Assembly (NCBI GenBank): GCA_944393325.1
Contig: CALXZU010000013.1
Coordinates: 1 to 36,532, forward strand
Direction: 5' to 3'
Source of the DNA: an uncultured Clostridia bacterium
Lineage (GTDB): Bacteria; Bacillota; Clostridia; TANB77; CAG-508
DNA length: 36,532 nucleotides
Made by a program: the position numbers and the translations under genes. Under the pieces are notes generated by a model, which saw nothing but the letters and a program-made list of their open reading frames with translations, did not search any database and was not told where the DNA came from. Shown here piece after piece: positions 1 through 6,615 of the stretch; the stretch's first letter is position 1; every line of letters begins with the position of its first letter.

Positions 1-84
1 AATAATCGAATAGATAAAGTACGCCATATGTTTAATAAAAAAGAAAATTAAGTTACTATTCACTAAAATTACAATTTGTTATCT

Positions 85-110
85 AAATAGAGGGCATAAA
101 CCCTCTATTT
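85..110 (-). terminator. hairpin at the end of the relaxase gene
   Basis: Perfect 10-bp stem AAATAGAGGG / CCCTCTATTT with a 6-nt loop, at the relaxase stop codon (110-112). The sequence after it on the minus strand is AT-rich but has no clean T-run, so termination strength is uncertain. Bases 1-84 to its left hold nothing I can identify. Confidence 0.55.
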
Positions 111-1357
111 TATAGTTCTTTTTCAAAATCTCTAAATTTTTCTTGTTTAGTAAATTGTTTTTCAGCATTTAAAGAATTTCCTGTTTCTTTCTCAAAATCT
201 CTAACAATTTCATCCCCAGAAAGTAAGTCGAATTTTTTACAGAGCCATTTTATAAATTTTTTAACTGTTTCCTCAAAAGTTTTAATGATTTTATGAAGTT
301 TATTATTTTCCTTTTCTAGTTTGTTTATTTTATACTTATATTCATATTCCAAATTAAATGCTTTTTCCTTAAATTCTTTTTCTAATTCTTCTTTTCTGTT
401 GTTATATCTAAAATCAAGGGAGTTGCTTTTTACTTTATAATCGTGTTCCATTTGATATACTTTATTATGCAAATTCTCATTATCTTCAAGTATTTTATCT
501 CTTTCTTTTTGGTATTTTTCTGCCTCATCAATTACATTTACTTGTCTTTCTATTTCTCCGTGTAATTGTTTGTTCTCAGAATATAATTTTTCAATAAGTT
601 TATCTTTGGGCTCAATAATTTCTTTTTGTATTTTTTCATTTCTTTTGAAAACAACCTTATTAAAATCTTCAATACTTGGTACTTCTGGAAGTTCTAATGT
701 TATATCTTGCAATATTTCTTTAGTTTTCTCATAATTTGTAATTTTTTTATATTCTTCAATACTCAAATGTGTTCTATTAGTTTCTTCTTTTGGTAAGCCT
801 CTTTCTAATTCAAAATTGTGTGAAACCATATATTCGTAAAAGGCATTTTGTAATTGCCTGTAACTGTCTTTTTCTTTCCAAAATTCACTACAAGCTAATT
901 TATCAATATCATTTCCTTTTTTATCTTTTGTGTGAACAACAGGTAAGAAAACTAGATGTAAATGTGGAGTATCTTCGTCATTATGAACTTTAGCAGATAA
1001 AATATATTGCTCACCTAAATTTTTATATTCACATACAAATTTATATGCAGTTTCAAAAAATCTTTTAGTTTCTTTTTCTCCAATTCTATTAAAAAATTCA
1101 TTGTCAGATGTGATGATATATTCACAAGCAATATTGCTAACTGTTTTAATTTGACCTTTTAAATTATATTTTTTTCTTATTCTCTCAAATTCTTTTTCAT
1201 AACTATATCTTGGATCTTTCAATGAATAGTTTAAATGTGATTTTTCTTTATCAATATTCTTATTAGAATAATTTTCATTTTTCCTTTCATTATGTCTAAA
1301 TATGCCTTTTAAATTTTCTCTTTTGTATTTTTGATTCCTTATTATAGCATAACTCAT
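110..1357 (-). CDS. mobV: MobV-family relaxase (Pre/Mob plasmid mobilisation protein)
   Basis: A 415-residue relaxase that would nick and covalently hold DNA at oriT for conjugative mobilisation. The family signature is visible: the N-terminal AIIRNQKYKRENLKGI block (residues 4-19) and the metal-binding histidine motif HNDEDTPHLHLVFLP (residues 125-139). Residues of about 240-370 are Lys/Glu-rich and read as a long coiled coil, usual for MobV C-termini. The start is fixed by a strong GGAGGAGG site about 10 nt upstream. The likely target oriT lies directly upstream (1431-1468). No replication protein, integrase or coupling protein is visible, so this is either one edge of a mobilisable element continuing to the left or a remnant. 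Family assignment is firm; activity is inferred. Confidence 0.93.
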   Translation of the reverse strand: MSYAIIRNQKYKRENLKGIFRHNERKNENYSNKNIDKEKSHLNYSLKDPRYSYEKEFERIRKKYNLKGQIKTVSNIACEYIITSDNEFFNRIGEKETKRFFETAYKFVCEYKNLGEQYILSAKVHNDEDTPHLHLVFLPVVHTKDKKGNDIDKLACSEFWKEKDSYRQLQNAFYEYMVSHNFELERGLPKEETNRTHLSIEEYKKITNYEKTKEILQDITLELPEVPSIEDFNKVVFKRNEKIQKEIIEPKDKLIEKLYSENKQLHGEIERQVNVIDEAEKYQKERDKILEDNENLHNKVYQMEHDYKVKSNSLDFRYNNRKEELEKEFKEKAFNLEYEYKYKINKLEKENNKLHKIIKTFEETVKKFIKWLCKKFDLLSGDEIVRDFEKETGNSLNAEKQFTKQEKFRDFEKEL

Positions 1358-1430
1358 ATAATATCTACCTCCTCCGAATAGCTAAATAGAGTAACACAAA
1401 CTAAACTTAAAAATGGCTCTTATTTAGAAT

Positions 1431-1468
1431 GTGTTGTAACACACTACAACACTTTTTAGTAAAAGTGT
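1431..1468 (-). other. oriT: oriT of the MobV relaxase with nic site
   Basis: On the minus strand, 75-95 nt upstream of the relaxase start, the sequence contains TAGTGTGTTA (1446-1437). This matches the known pMV158/MobM nick region TAGTGTG/TTA, which would place nic between 1440 and 1439. It sits in an 8-bp inverted repeat, GTGTTGTA / TACAACAC (1431-1438 and 1445-1452), with the nick in the loop. A second inverted repeat, ACACTTTT / AAAAGTGT (1449-1456 and 1461-1468), overlaps the first by one arm. pMV158 has the same overlapping two-hairpin layout. Sequence match and layout are seen; function is inferred from the family. Confidence 0.85.
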
Positions 1469-1533
1469 CCGTGTGGCAGGGTAAACCCTACAACCCAAAA
1501 CTAAAAATTGCTACTAGCATTTTTTAGTTTTCT

Positions 1534-1652
1534 CATAACAAATGAACTTGTCATTTGTTATGCTTTTCAATAAATTGCATTTCTGCATTTATTGAAAAAA
1601 GAGTAAGAAAAAAATAAATTTTTTCTTACTCTTTGAAACCTTGCTCGGTTTC
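1534..1652. repeat. cluster of four back-to-back hairpins
   Basis: Four inverted repeats follow one another almost without gaps: a 12-bp stem (1534-1545/1551-1562), a 12-bp stem (1564-1575/1587-1598), a perfect 16-bp stem with 5-nt loop (1598-1613/1619-1634) and a 6-bp stem (1635-1640/1647-1652). The 16-bp stem is flanked by A- and T-runs and could terminate in either direction. This lies in the 814-bp stretch without genes between the relaxase (1357) and TnpV (2172). Mobile-element non-coding DNA (oriT-distal structure or a small RNA) is the best guess. Confidence 0.7.
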
Positions 1653-1713
1653 AAACTTCCACGCTATATAGCTACCTTTTACAGAAACCAGAGGGAATGA
1701 GCTAAAGTAGAAT

Positions 1714-1823
1714 TAGGTGTAATATCCCATTTGTAAAATAGAATTATTACACCTATACAAACTGAAACCGTCGGTCATTCGCCTCGTTTCATAGGTAGTC
1801 TAGTAAGTAACAATATTGTTACT
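1714..1823. repeat. 11-bp inverted repeat and 18-bp palindrome
   Basis: TAGGTGTAATA (1714-1724) is repeated inverted at 1745-1755 with a 20-nt loop. Further right, AGTAACAATATTGTTACT (1806-1823) is a perfect 18-bp palindrome, which looks like a site for a dimeric protein. Together with the hairpin cluster they make 1431-1823 unusually structured. No reading frame with a ribosome binding site is evident here, and 1824-2060 shows nothing recognisable. Confidence 0.55.
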
Positions 1824-2067
1824 ATAATTGCTGATACATTTTTAAGCATCTTTGTTCATACTTGTCCAAACTTTTTACAATTATAAATCCACACCAAGTT
1901 TTGCCACCGATTACTCTTTTATTATTGTGAGTCTGTGTTCTAAAATCTCACTCACGCACCTTGTATAATTAGACTACTTATACAAATACGAATGAACTTT
2001 ATAGCATCGGCTCATCACACCTATCACTTTTATAGAGTTTGAGGCATAGTCTCTTTTGAAAACAAAA

Positions 2068-2099
2068 AACTACTCATAGTTTATAAACTACAAGTAGTT
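2068..2099. terminator. nested hairpin, possible bidirectional terminator
   Basis: Outer arms AACTACT and AGTAGTT (2068-2074/2093-2099) enclose the 14-bp palindrome TAGTTTATAAACTA (2077-2090). An A-run on the left and a T-rich tract on the right would suit termination from both sides, downstream of the TnpV-like gene on the minus strand. Confidence 0.45.
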
Positions 2100-2171
2100 A
2101 TTTATTTTCTTTATTCAATTAAGCCTCAAAATCGTTTTTAAGGCATTTTTATTTTAAAGTAAAGTAATTTA

Positions 2172-2564
2172 TCATACATAAATCAATTTCTTTAAAACAA
2201 TTTCTTCTGCTTGATTTTTTATTGCATTCATTGTACCAACCCAATATAAATGATTAGTATTTTTCATATCTTCTGTTAAATCACTTTTTGATTTTAAATC
2301 TTTTATTATAAAATCAATTTCTTTTTGAGCTTGTTCTTGAATTTCTTTTAAATGTTTATTTAATTCTTTATTCATAAATAATATAGTGTATTCTGCTTTT
2401 TTATGTTTTTTCAAATAATTTAATCTTAATAATCCATATTTATTTAATGTGATTTTTTCTTCTGGCTCTAAATATAAGTTAGGCATATAATAATTTCCGA
2501 CTAATGTATAACTTATTCCTGTCTTTTCATCTACAATTTCTTTTTTTAATTCTTTACAATCCAT
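2172..2564 (-). CDS. tnpV: TnpV-like transposon/ICE-associated protein
   Basis: A 130-residue protein matching the TnpV family by eye: GISYTLVGNYYMPNL (residues 16-30), the RLNYLKKHKKAEY segment, and the C-terminal WVGTMNAIKNQAEEIVLKKLIYV-type ending. TnpV was named from Tn4451-type elements and is common in clostridial mobile elements; its molecular role is not established. The gene lies 14 nt downstream of a decayed SpoIIID-like gene on the same strand and near a MobV relaxase, which fits mobile DNA. Length is normal for the family. Confidence 0.82.
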   Translation of the reverse strand: MDCKELKKEIVDEKTGISYTLVGNYYMPNLYLEPEEKITLNKYGLLRLNYLKKHKKAEYTILFMNKELNKHLKEIQEQAQKEIDFIIKDLKSKSDLTEDMKNTNHLYWVGTMNAIKNQAEEIVLKKLIYV

Positions 2565-2578
2565 AATAAACCTCCTAA

Positions 2579-2818
2579 TTATTTTATTACTAATCCTAAT
2601 TTTACAACTGGATTTTTCTTTGCTAGAAAAACCTTTTTAATTTCAATACTTTCTGGGATTATAGGTGATTTATTTTTACCGTTCTGGAATGTTACTTCGG
2701 TGTGAACCGTACTTTTACTAATTCCAAATTTTTTAGCTGCTCCTCTAACCGTATCTTTTGATTCTATAATATAATGTGCAAGAATTACACTACGTTCTTC
2801 TATTGATACACCTCTCAT
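2579..2818 (-). pseudogene. SpoIIID-like regulator with scrambled C-terminus
   Basis: Residues 1-42 closely resemble SpoIIID, the mother-cell sporulation regulator: an ERSVILAHYIIESKDTVRGA block followed by AAKKFGISKSTVH, the helix-turn-helix. The usual continuation (KDVTERLPKINP...) is lost. In a neighbouring frame the DNA reads RTVKINHL then a stop, which resembles the missing family sequence, so at least one frameshift lies near 2680-2690. The residues after that do not look like the family. It could still make a truncated DNA-binding peptide of about 79 residues. Either this is a decaying second copy carried by the mobile element, or the host has lost its SpoIIID. Confidence 0.65.
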
Positions 2819-2840
2819 ATTGTTCTAACTCCTTTATTTA

Positions 2841-2868
2841 AAGAATACTTTTGTTTAATTGTATTCTT
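2841..2868. promoter_or_regulatory. inverted repeat upstream of the SpoIIID-like gene
   Basis: AAGAATAC (2841-2848) and GTATTCTT (2861-2868) form a perfect 8-bp inverted repeat about 25-50 bases upstream of the SpoIIID-like start. It could be an operator or a leader hairpin. No convincing promoter was assigned. Confidence 0.35.
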
Positions 2869-2965
2869 AAATTTCTACTATTAGAACTTTACTGTATTTT
2901 GGGACAAGGTCAAAAAACAGCAAAAAATATATATTAAAATCTATATTCTTTTAAGTTTACCACAA

Positions 2966-2991
2966 AAAATATAGGCTCTCGCCTATATTTT
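2966..2991 (-). terminator. rho-independent terminator of the SEC-C operon
   Basis: Perfect 11-bp stem AAAATATAGGC / GCCTATATTTT with a 4-nt loop, followed on the minus strand by a T-run. The stop codon of the last operon gene (2983-2985) lies inside the stem. Confidence 0.85.
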
Positions 2992-3399
2992 CTCACTTTT
3001 TTCAGAAAAAATTTTTTCTATTTTTTCTTTTCTTACTTTTTTATCATTTTTATACATAAAGTTACTTGAATATCTTTTTTCTATACTTTGTTTTCCATAT
3101 TTAGTAAATCTTAAAGTTGTTTTTTTACCTTTTCCCCACTTTTTATAAACAGTTGTTGTTATTTTTAAATCCTTTTCTCTTGCATATTTAAATATTTCAC
3201 TAACCGTATCAGATAATTTGTGTAAACTTCCTTTACACACTCTTTCTAAATAATTAATCCTTCCAAATCTCCAGTCTTCATAATCTTTTTTACTTAATAT
3301 ATCTAAATCTATAAAAATATCTACAACTGAAACTACTTCCTTTTCATATAATAATTTATTCATTGAACTTCTAATTTTCTTTACTCTTTCCTTTGTCAC
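2983..3399 (-). CDS. conserved hypothetical protein, third gene of SEC-C operon
   Basis: A 138-residue basic protein. The central part, EDWRFGRINYLERVCKGSLHK followed by a KWGKGKKTTLRFTKYGKQSIE block, resembles a family of small hypothetical proteins often found beside SEC-C or defence-type genes. I recognise the pattern but know no function for it. No signal peptide or membrane segment. It follows the TPR-like gene by 11 nt, so the two are probably co-transcribed and ended by the terminator at 2966-2991. The Lys/Arg-rich surface could bind nucleic acid, but that is a guess. Confidence 0.75.
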   Translation of the reverse strand: MTKERVKKIRSSMNKLLYEKEVVSVVDIFIDLDILSKKDYEDWRFGRINYLERVCKGSLHKLSDTVSEIFKYAREKDLKITTTVYKKWGKGKKTTLRFTKYGKQSIEKRYSSNFMYKNDKKVRKEKIEKIFSEKSEKI

Positions 3400-3410
3400 A
3401 ATTATTACTC

Positions 3411-4103
3411 CTAAATATTTATTGTATTTTTATTTTTCTTCCACTTTTCATATAATTTTTCATATTTTTCTTTCAATTCTCTATTTCCTGTTTTTTTATA
3501 ATGATTTATTAATTCAAAATAGCCAAAATCAGTAAATAATATATGATTATTTTCTTCTGCTAAATCTATTACTTCTGCTAATTTTCTATAATCTTTTTTA
3601 TAATATAAATACCAATTTTGCATGCACATATATGGTTCATCTTCATCTGGATTTTGTTTTATAATCCTAAATAACATTTCTCTTGCTTTTTCTTCATTAC
3701 CAATTCTGAAATAACAATCTGCAATTTCTGTATATATTTCTGTATTTAACTCTATATCAAATTCTATATTTTCATATATTTTAGTTAAAATATCTATTTC
3801 TTCTTTTACAAATTCTTCATTAAAATTACTATAATATTGTAATAAATCTACAAAATCTTCTAACATTTCACTTGGTTTTATTTTGTTTTCTGTCATCTTA
3901 TCAACCACTACTATATCTTTTGTGTTATTTTCTCTTAAAATTCCAATTATTATATCTGTCATTTCATTATAATATTCTACTATTTTTTTATCTACAACAC
4001 TTAAGTTCTGTTTTGTTCCAAAACTATATGCTGATGTTGTATTAAGTGCCATACTATCTATTTTCTCATTTAATCTAATTATTTTTTCTATTCTGCTATC
4101 CAC
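3411..4103 (-). CDS. TPR-like hypothetical protein, second gene of SEC-C operon
   Basis: A 230-residue soluble protein. Residues of about 120-215 read as tetratricopeptide-type helical pairs (ADCYFRIGNEEKAREMLFR, then LYYKKDYRKLAEVIDLAEEN, then ELINHYKKTGNRELKEKYEK). TPRs normally mediate protein-protein contact. The N-terminal half has no recognisable domain. It starts 10 nt after the SEC-C gene and ends 11 nt before the third gene, so it belongs to a three-gene operon. Function unknown; most likely a scaffold or partner of the SEC-C protein. Confidence 0.78.
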   Translation of the reverse strand: MDSRIEKIIRLNEKIDSMALNTTSAYSFGTKQNLSVVDKKIVEYYNEMTDIIIGILRENNTKDIVVVDKMTENKIKPSEMLEDFVDLLQYYSNFNEEFVKEEIDILTKIYENIEFDIELNTEIYTEIADCYFRIGNEEKAREMLFRIIKQNPDEDEPYMCMQNWYLYYKKDYRKLAEVIDLAEENNHILFTDFGYFELINHYKKTGNRELKEKYEKLYEKWKKNKNTINI

Positions 4104-4113
4104 CTTATTCTCC

Positions 4114-4977
4114 TTACATATTATTTACTCTTAGTTTAATTCCCCTATCATTTTTTTGATACTCATTATATAATGTTAAAAATCTAACCATTTCCTCTTT
4201 TTCATTATAATTTTTCTTATTTTCATTTATCCAATTAATAATAAATTTATCATTTTTTTCAAATATAATGCCAACACCTGTACCAAAACTTATACCATTA
4301 TAAGTTATTATTCTATTATACCAATAAAATTTATCATTATTTTTATTACCACTAAGTGCAATATCTGTAACTAAATATTCTTTACCAGATAACACATTTT
4401 TCATCTTAACTTGTGCATTTTCTTTATCTGTTTTTGTTATTTCAAATAGTCCTGCTTCTGAATTTAACATTGCTCTTAAAAATTCAACTTTTTCTGGTTT
4501 TCTAAATTTATTTTTTCTTAAATATTCTTCTGTTAAGCAATTTGCTGTACTTGAATTCTTATATATTATTATATTTAAAAGAGCTGTCATCCCTAATTGT
4601 GTTGATGTATCAAAATCAGTGCTTAAAAGTTTTATATTTTTTGTTTCTATCTTATCTTTTACTTCTCCTAAATCAAATTCTTGTTTAAAATTTCCTTCTT
4701 CATAATATTGTTGCATATTATCAATAATTTCTGAATGTAATTTTCTTATCTTTTTATACTCTTTAATATGAGGCTTATCTTTTAACAAAAAATCTCTCAT
4801 ATTTGCTAACATATTATACATTGTTTCCATTCCTTCTTCAGTATTAAGAAACTCTTCCCAACTATTCTTTTTCTTTCCTATTTCAAATTCTTCTTCTATA
4901 TTCTCTTTTCCCATACAACAGTATTTATACTTTTTTCCGCTACCACAAGGACATAATTCATTTCTACCTATTTTCAT
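4114..4977 (-). CDS. SEC-C zinc-motif protein, first gene of operon
   Basis: A 287-residue protein with an N-terminal SEC-C motif, GRNELCPCGSGKKYKYCC (residues 4-21). Cys 9, 11, 20 and 21 would bind zinc. In SecA this motif contacts SecB or ribosomes, but stand-alone SEC-C proteins are mostly uncharacterised. The remaining 260 residues show no family I recognise. A GAGAGG ribosome site sits about 9 nt upstream of the ATG. The gene leads a three-gene unit; a broken nucleotidyltransferase fragment overlaps its first codons from upstream, so the original operon may have been longer. Confidence 0.85.
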   Translation of the reverse strand: MKIGRNELCPCGSGKKYKYCCMGKENIEEEFEIGKKKNSWEEFLNTEEGMETMYNMLANMRDFLLKDKPHIKEYKKIRKLHSEIIDNMQQYYEEGNFKQEFDLGEVKDKIETKNIKLLSTDFDTSTQLGMTALLNIIIYKNSSTANCLTEEYLRKNKFRKPEKVEFLRAMLNSEAGLFEITKTDKENAQVKMKNVLSGKEYLVTDIALSGNKNNDKFYWYNRIITYNGISFGTGVGIIFEKNDKFIINWINENKKNYNEKEEMVRFLTLYNEYQKNDRGIKLRVNNM

Positions 4978-5120
4978 TATTATTTTCCTCTCTATAACTT
5001 ACCATTTTATTATAATTTGTTATACTTTTTATTATAGTTGATAATAAAACGTCATATTTCAAATCTAAATCATATGTATAATCTATAATTTTTTCTTCTA
5101 TCTTTTTTATTTTTTGTCAT
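4964..5120 (-). pseudogene. frameshifted short fragment resembling a nucleotidyltransferase C-terminus
   Basis: A strong ribosome site (GGAGG, 5132-5128) precedes an ATG at 5120-5118, but that frame stops after 16 codons. Shifting frame at the A-run just after the start opens about 45 more codons reading DLDLKYDVLLSTIIKS and ending inside the SEC-C gene (stop 4966-4964). That block resembles the end of the MNT-type nucleotidyltransferase fold found in HEPN/MNT toxin-antitoxin pairs. The fragment is too short to contain the catalytic GSxxxG motif. Most likely the remnant of a lost gene. An alternative is a tiny leader ORF coupled to the SEC-C gene. Confidence 0.45.
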
Positions 5121-5170
5121 TTTGCTACCTCCTTATAAATACTATATCATCTTTTAACTTTAAATACAAT

Positions 5171-5821
5171 CTATAAACTATCCACATTTTTCTTATTATT
5201 ATAAATTCTATCTAAAAACTCATCTGGATAATATTCATCTAAAAATACATCTAAATTATTTTTAGGCTCTATATTTTGTCTTCTTTCTTGTTGCCTGCTT
5301 GATGCTAAAACTGATATTGTAATATCAAAAGTCATAAAAATTATCATAAAAACACTTAAAATCTTAACACTTGTTTTATGTATTAAAGGCTCTAATTTTT
5401 CTAAATTAGGATATATTATTTTTAAAAATGCAACTGCTATTATTCCCCAATACACACAATAAAGTAAGCATATTCTACCATTTAAGTTGAAAAGAAATTT
5501 GCTATAATCCCAAGAAACTGTACCGAAAAATATCTCTTGGAAAAATGAGCATAAGTATTCTAAAACACCACCCATTATTGCCCCTGCAAAAAATGCTTCT
5601 TTTGGTTCTTTGAACTTTCTAATCAAAAAATAATATGCAACTGCACCCATACCATATACTTGTATAAAAGGTCCATAAATTAGCCCTTGCCTTATTACTA
5701 GTGTTCTTGTATATATTGTTGCATATAACATTTCTATTATAAAACCAAATACACTACCAATAACAAATATCCAAAATACTTTTAATATAAAATTAATTCC
5801 GTTTTTTATGTTTTTCTTCAT
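5171..5821 (-). CDS. putative ABC-transporter type IV family membrane protein
   Basis: A 216-residue integral membrane protein with about five hydrophobic segments (for example residues 12-34, 45-66, 74-92, 110-135, 150-172). The FGFIIEMLYA, GLIYGPFIQVYGMGA and GAIMGGVLEYLCSFFQEIFFG segments match the clostridial family annotated as putative ABC-transporter type IV (PF06541). No transport activity is proven for that family and no ATPase gene lies nearby. It starts 15 nt downstream of tcdA and probably shares its transcript. The C-terminal 40 residues are polar and likely cytoplasmic. Confidence 0.75.
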   Translation of the reverse strand: MKKNIKNGINFILKVFWIFVIGSVFGFIIEMLYATIYTRTLVIRQGLIYGPFIQVYGMGAVAYYFLIRKFKEPKEAFFAGAIMGGVLEYLCSFFQEIFFGTVSWDYSKFLFNLNGRICLLYCVYWGIIAVAFLKIIYPNLEKLEPLIHKTSVKILSVFMIIFMTFDITISVLASSRQQERRQNIEPKNNLDVFLDEYYPDEFLDRIYNNKKNVDSL

Positions 5822-5836
5822 ATATTTCCTCTAACT

Positions 5837-6514
5837 TTATTTTATAATATCTTTTATTACTTCACCTGCAATCATTAATCCCATAACGCCTGGAACATAC
5901 GAAATACTTGCAGGTATTCTTTCTTTAATTATTGGTTCTTCTTTTGAATAAATAACTTTTACATTTTCTATATTTTTCTTTCTTAGCTCTTTTCTGATAA
6001 CTTTTGCAAGAGGACACACCTCTGTTTTTTCAATATCAGATACAATGAAATTACAGCTTAACTTATTTCCTGCTCCCATTGCTGAAATAACTGGAACACC
6101 TTCTTTTTTTGCTTTTTCTATTATAGCTAGTTTAGTTTTAATATTATCTACCGCATCTACCACATATGAATATGTTTTATCTATCAACTCTTGTTCTTCA
6201 AAATCTAATTCTTTAGGATTAAAAATTTCTATATTTGCTTTAGGATTTATTTCTAAAACCCTTTTTTTCATAACTTCTATTTTGCTTTTTCCTACTGTTT
6301 TTACTGTACTGTGTATTTGTCTGTTTATATTACTTATAGAAATCTTATCTATATCCACTAAACTTAAATTTCCAACACCTGCTCTTGCTAGTGCTTCTAC
6401 TACATATGAACCTACTCCACCTATTCCATAAATTATAACTTTAGATTTTTCTAATTTTTCTAAAGCTGTTTTTCCAATTAGTTTTTCAGTTCTATCTTTC
6501 CAATTTTCTTCCAT
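5837..6514 (-). CDS. tcdA: tRNA threonylcarbamoyladenosine dehydratase
   Basis: A 225-residue E1-like (ThiF/MoeB/HesA superfamily) enzyme. It is expected to use ATP to cyclise the t6A37 modification of ANN-decoding tRNAs to ct6A. The nucleotide-binding loop GIGGVGS is at residues 30-36, followed by the VDIDKISISNINRQ block (54-65) with the adenylate-contacting Asp and Arg. A VDAVDNIKTK block and the PLAKVIRKELRKK segment are typical of TcdA/CsdL rather than ThiF. Length is close to the usual 230-270. It is divergently transcribed from the FAD dehydrogenase across a symmetric promoter region. Confidence 0.88.
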   Translation of the reverse strand: MEENWKDRTEKLIGKTALEKLEKSKVIIYGIGGVGSYVVEALARAGVGNLSLVDIDKISISNINRQIHSTVKTVGKSKIEVMKKRVLEINPKANIEIFNPKELDFEEQELIDKTYSYVVDAVDNIKTKLAIIEKAKKEGVPVISAMGAGNKLSCNFIVSDIEKTEVCPLAKVIRKELRKKNIENVKVIYSKEEPIIKERIPASISYVPGVMGLMIAGEVIKDIIK

Positions 6515-6547
6515 TTAAAACTTTTCCTTATTTTTTCATTTTGAATT

Positions 6548-6580
6548 ATTATAGCATAGTTTTACTATTTATGCTATAAT
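6548..6580. promoter_or_regulatory. symmetric divergent promoter region
   Basis: A perfect 11-bp inverted repeat, ATTATAGCATA (6548-6558) and TATGCTATAAT (6570-6580). Each arm contains an extended -10 element (TGCTATAAT), one pointing right to the FAD dehydrogenase and one pointing left to tcdA. No good -35 box is seen on either side, as is usual for extended -10 promoters. Confidence 0.6.
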
Positions 6581-6615
6581 AGTTATATATTTTCTTTAAA
6601 ATAAAGGAGATTATT

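Noticed and set aside
1469..2171. CRISPR array, because of many repeats
   Set aside because: The repeats are different inverted repeats without regular spacing or a common direct repeat; no cas gene is present.
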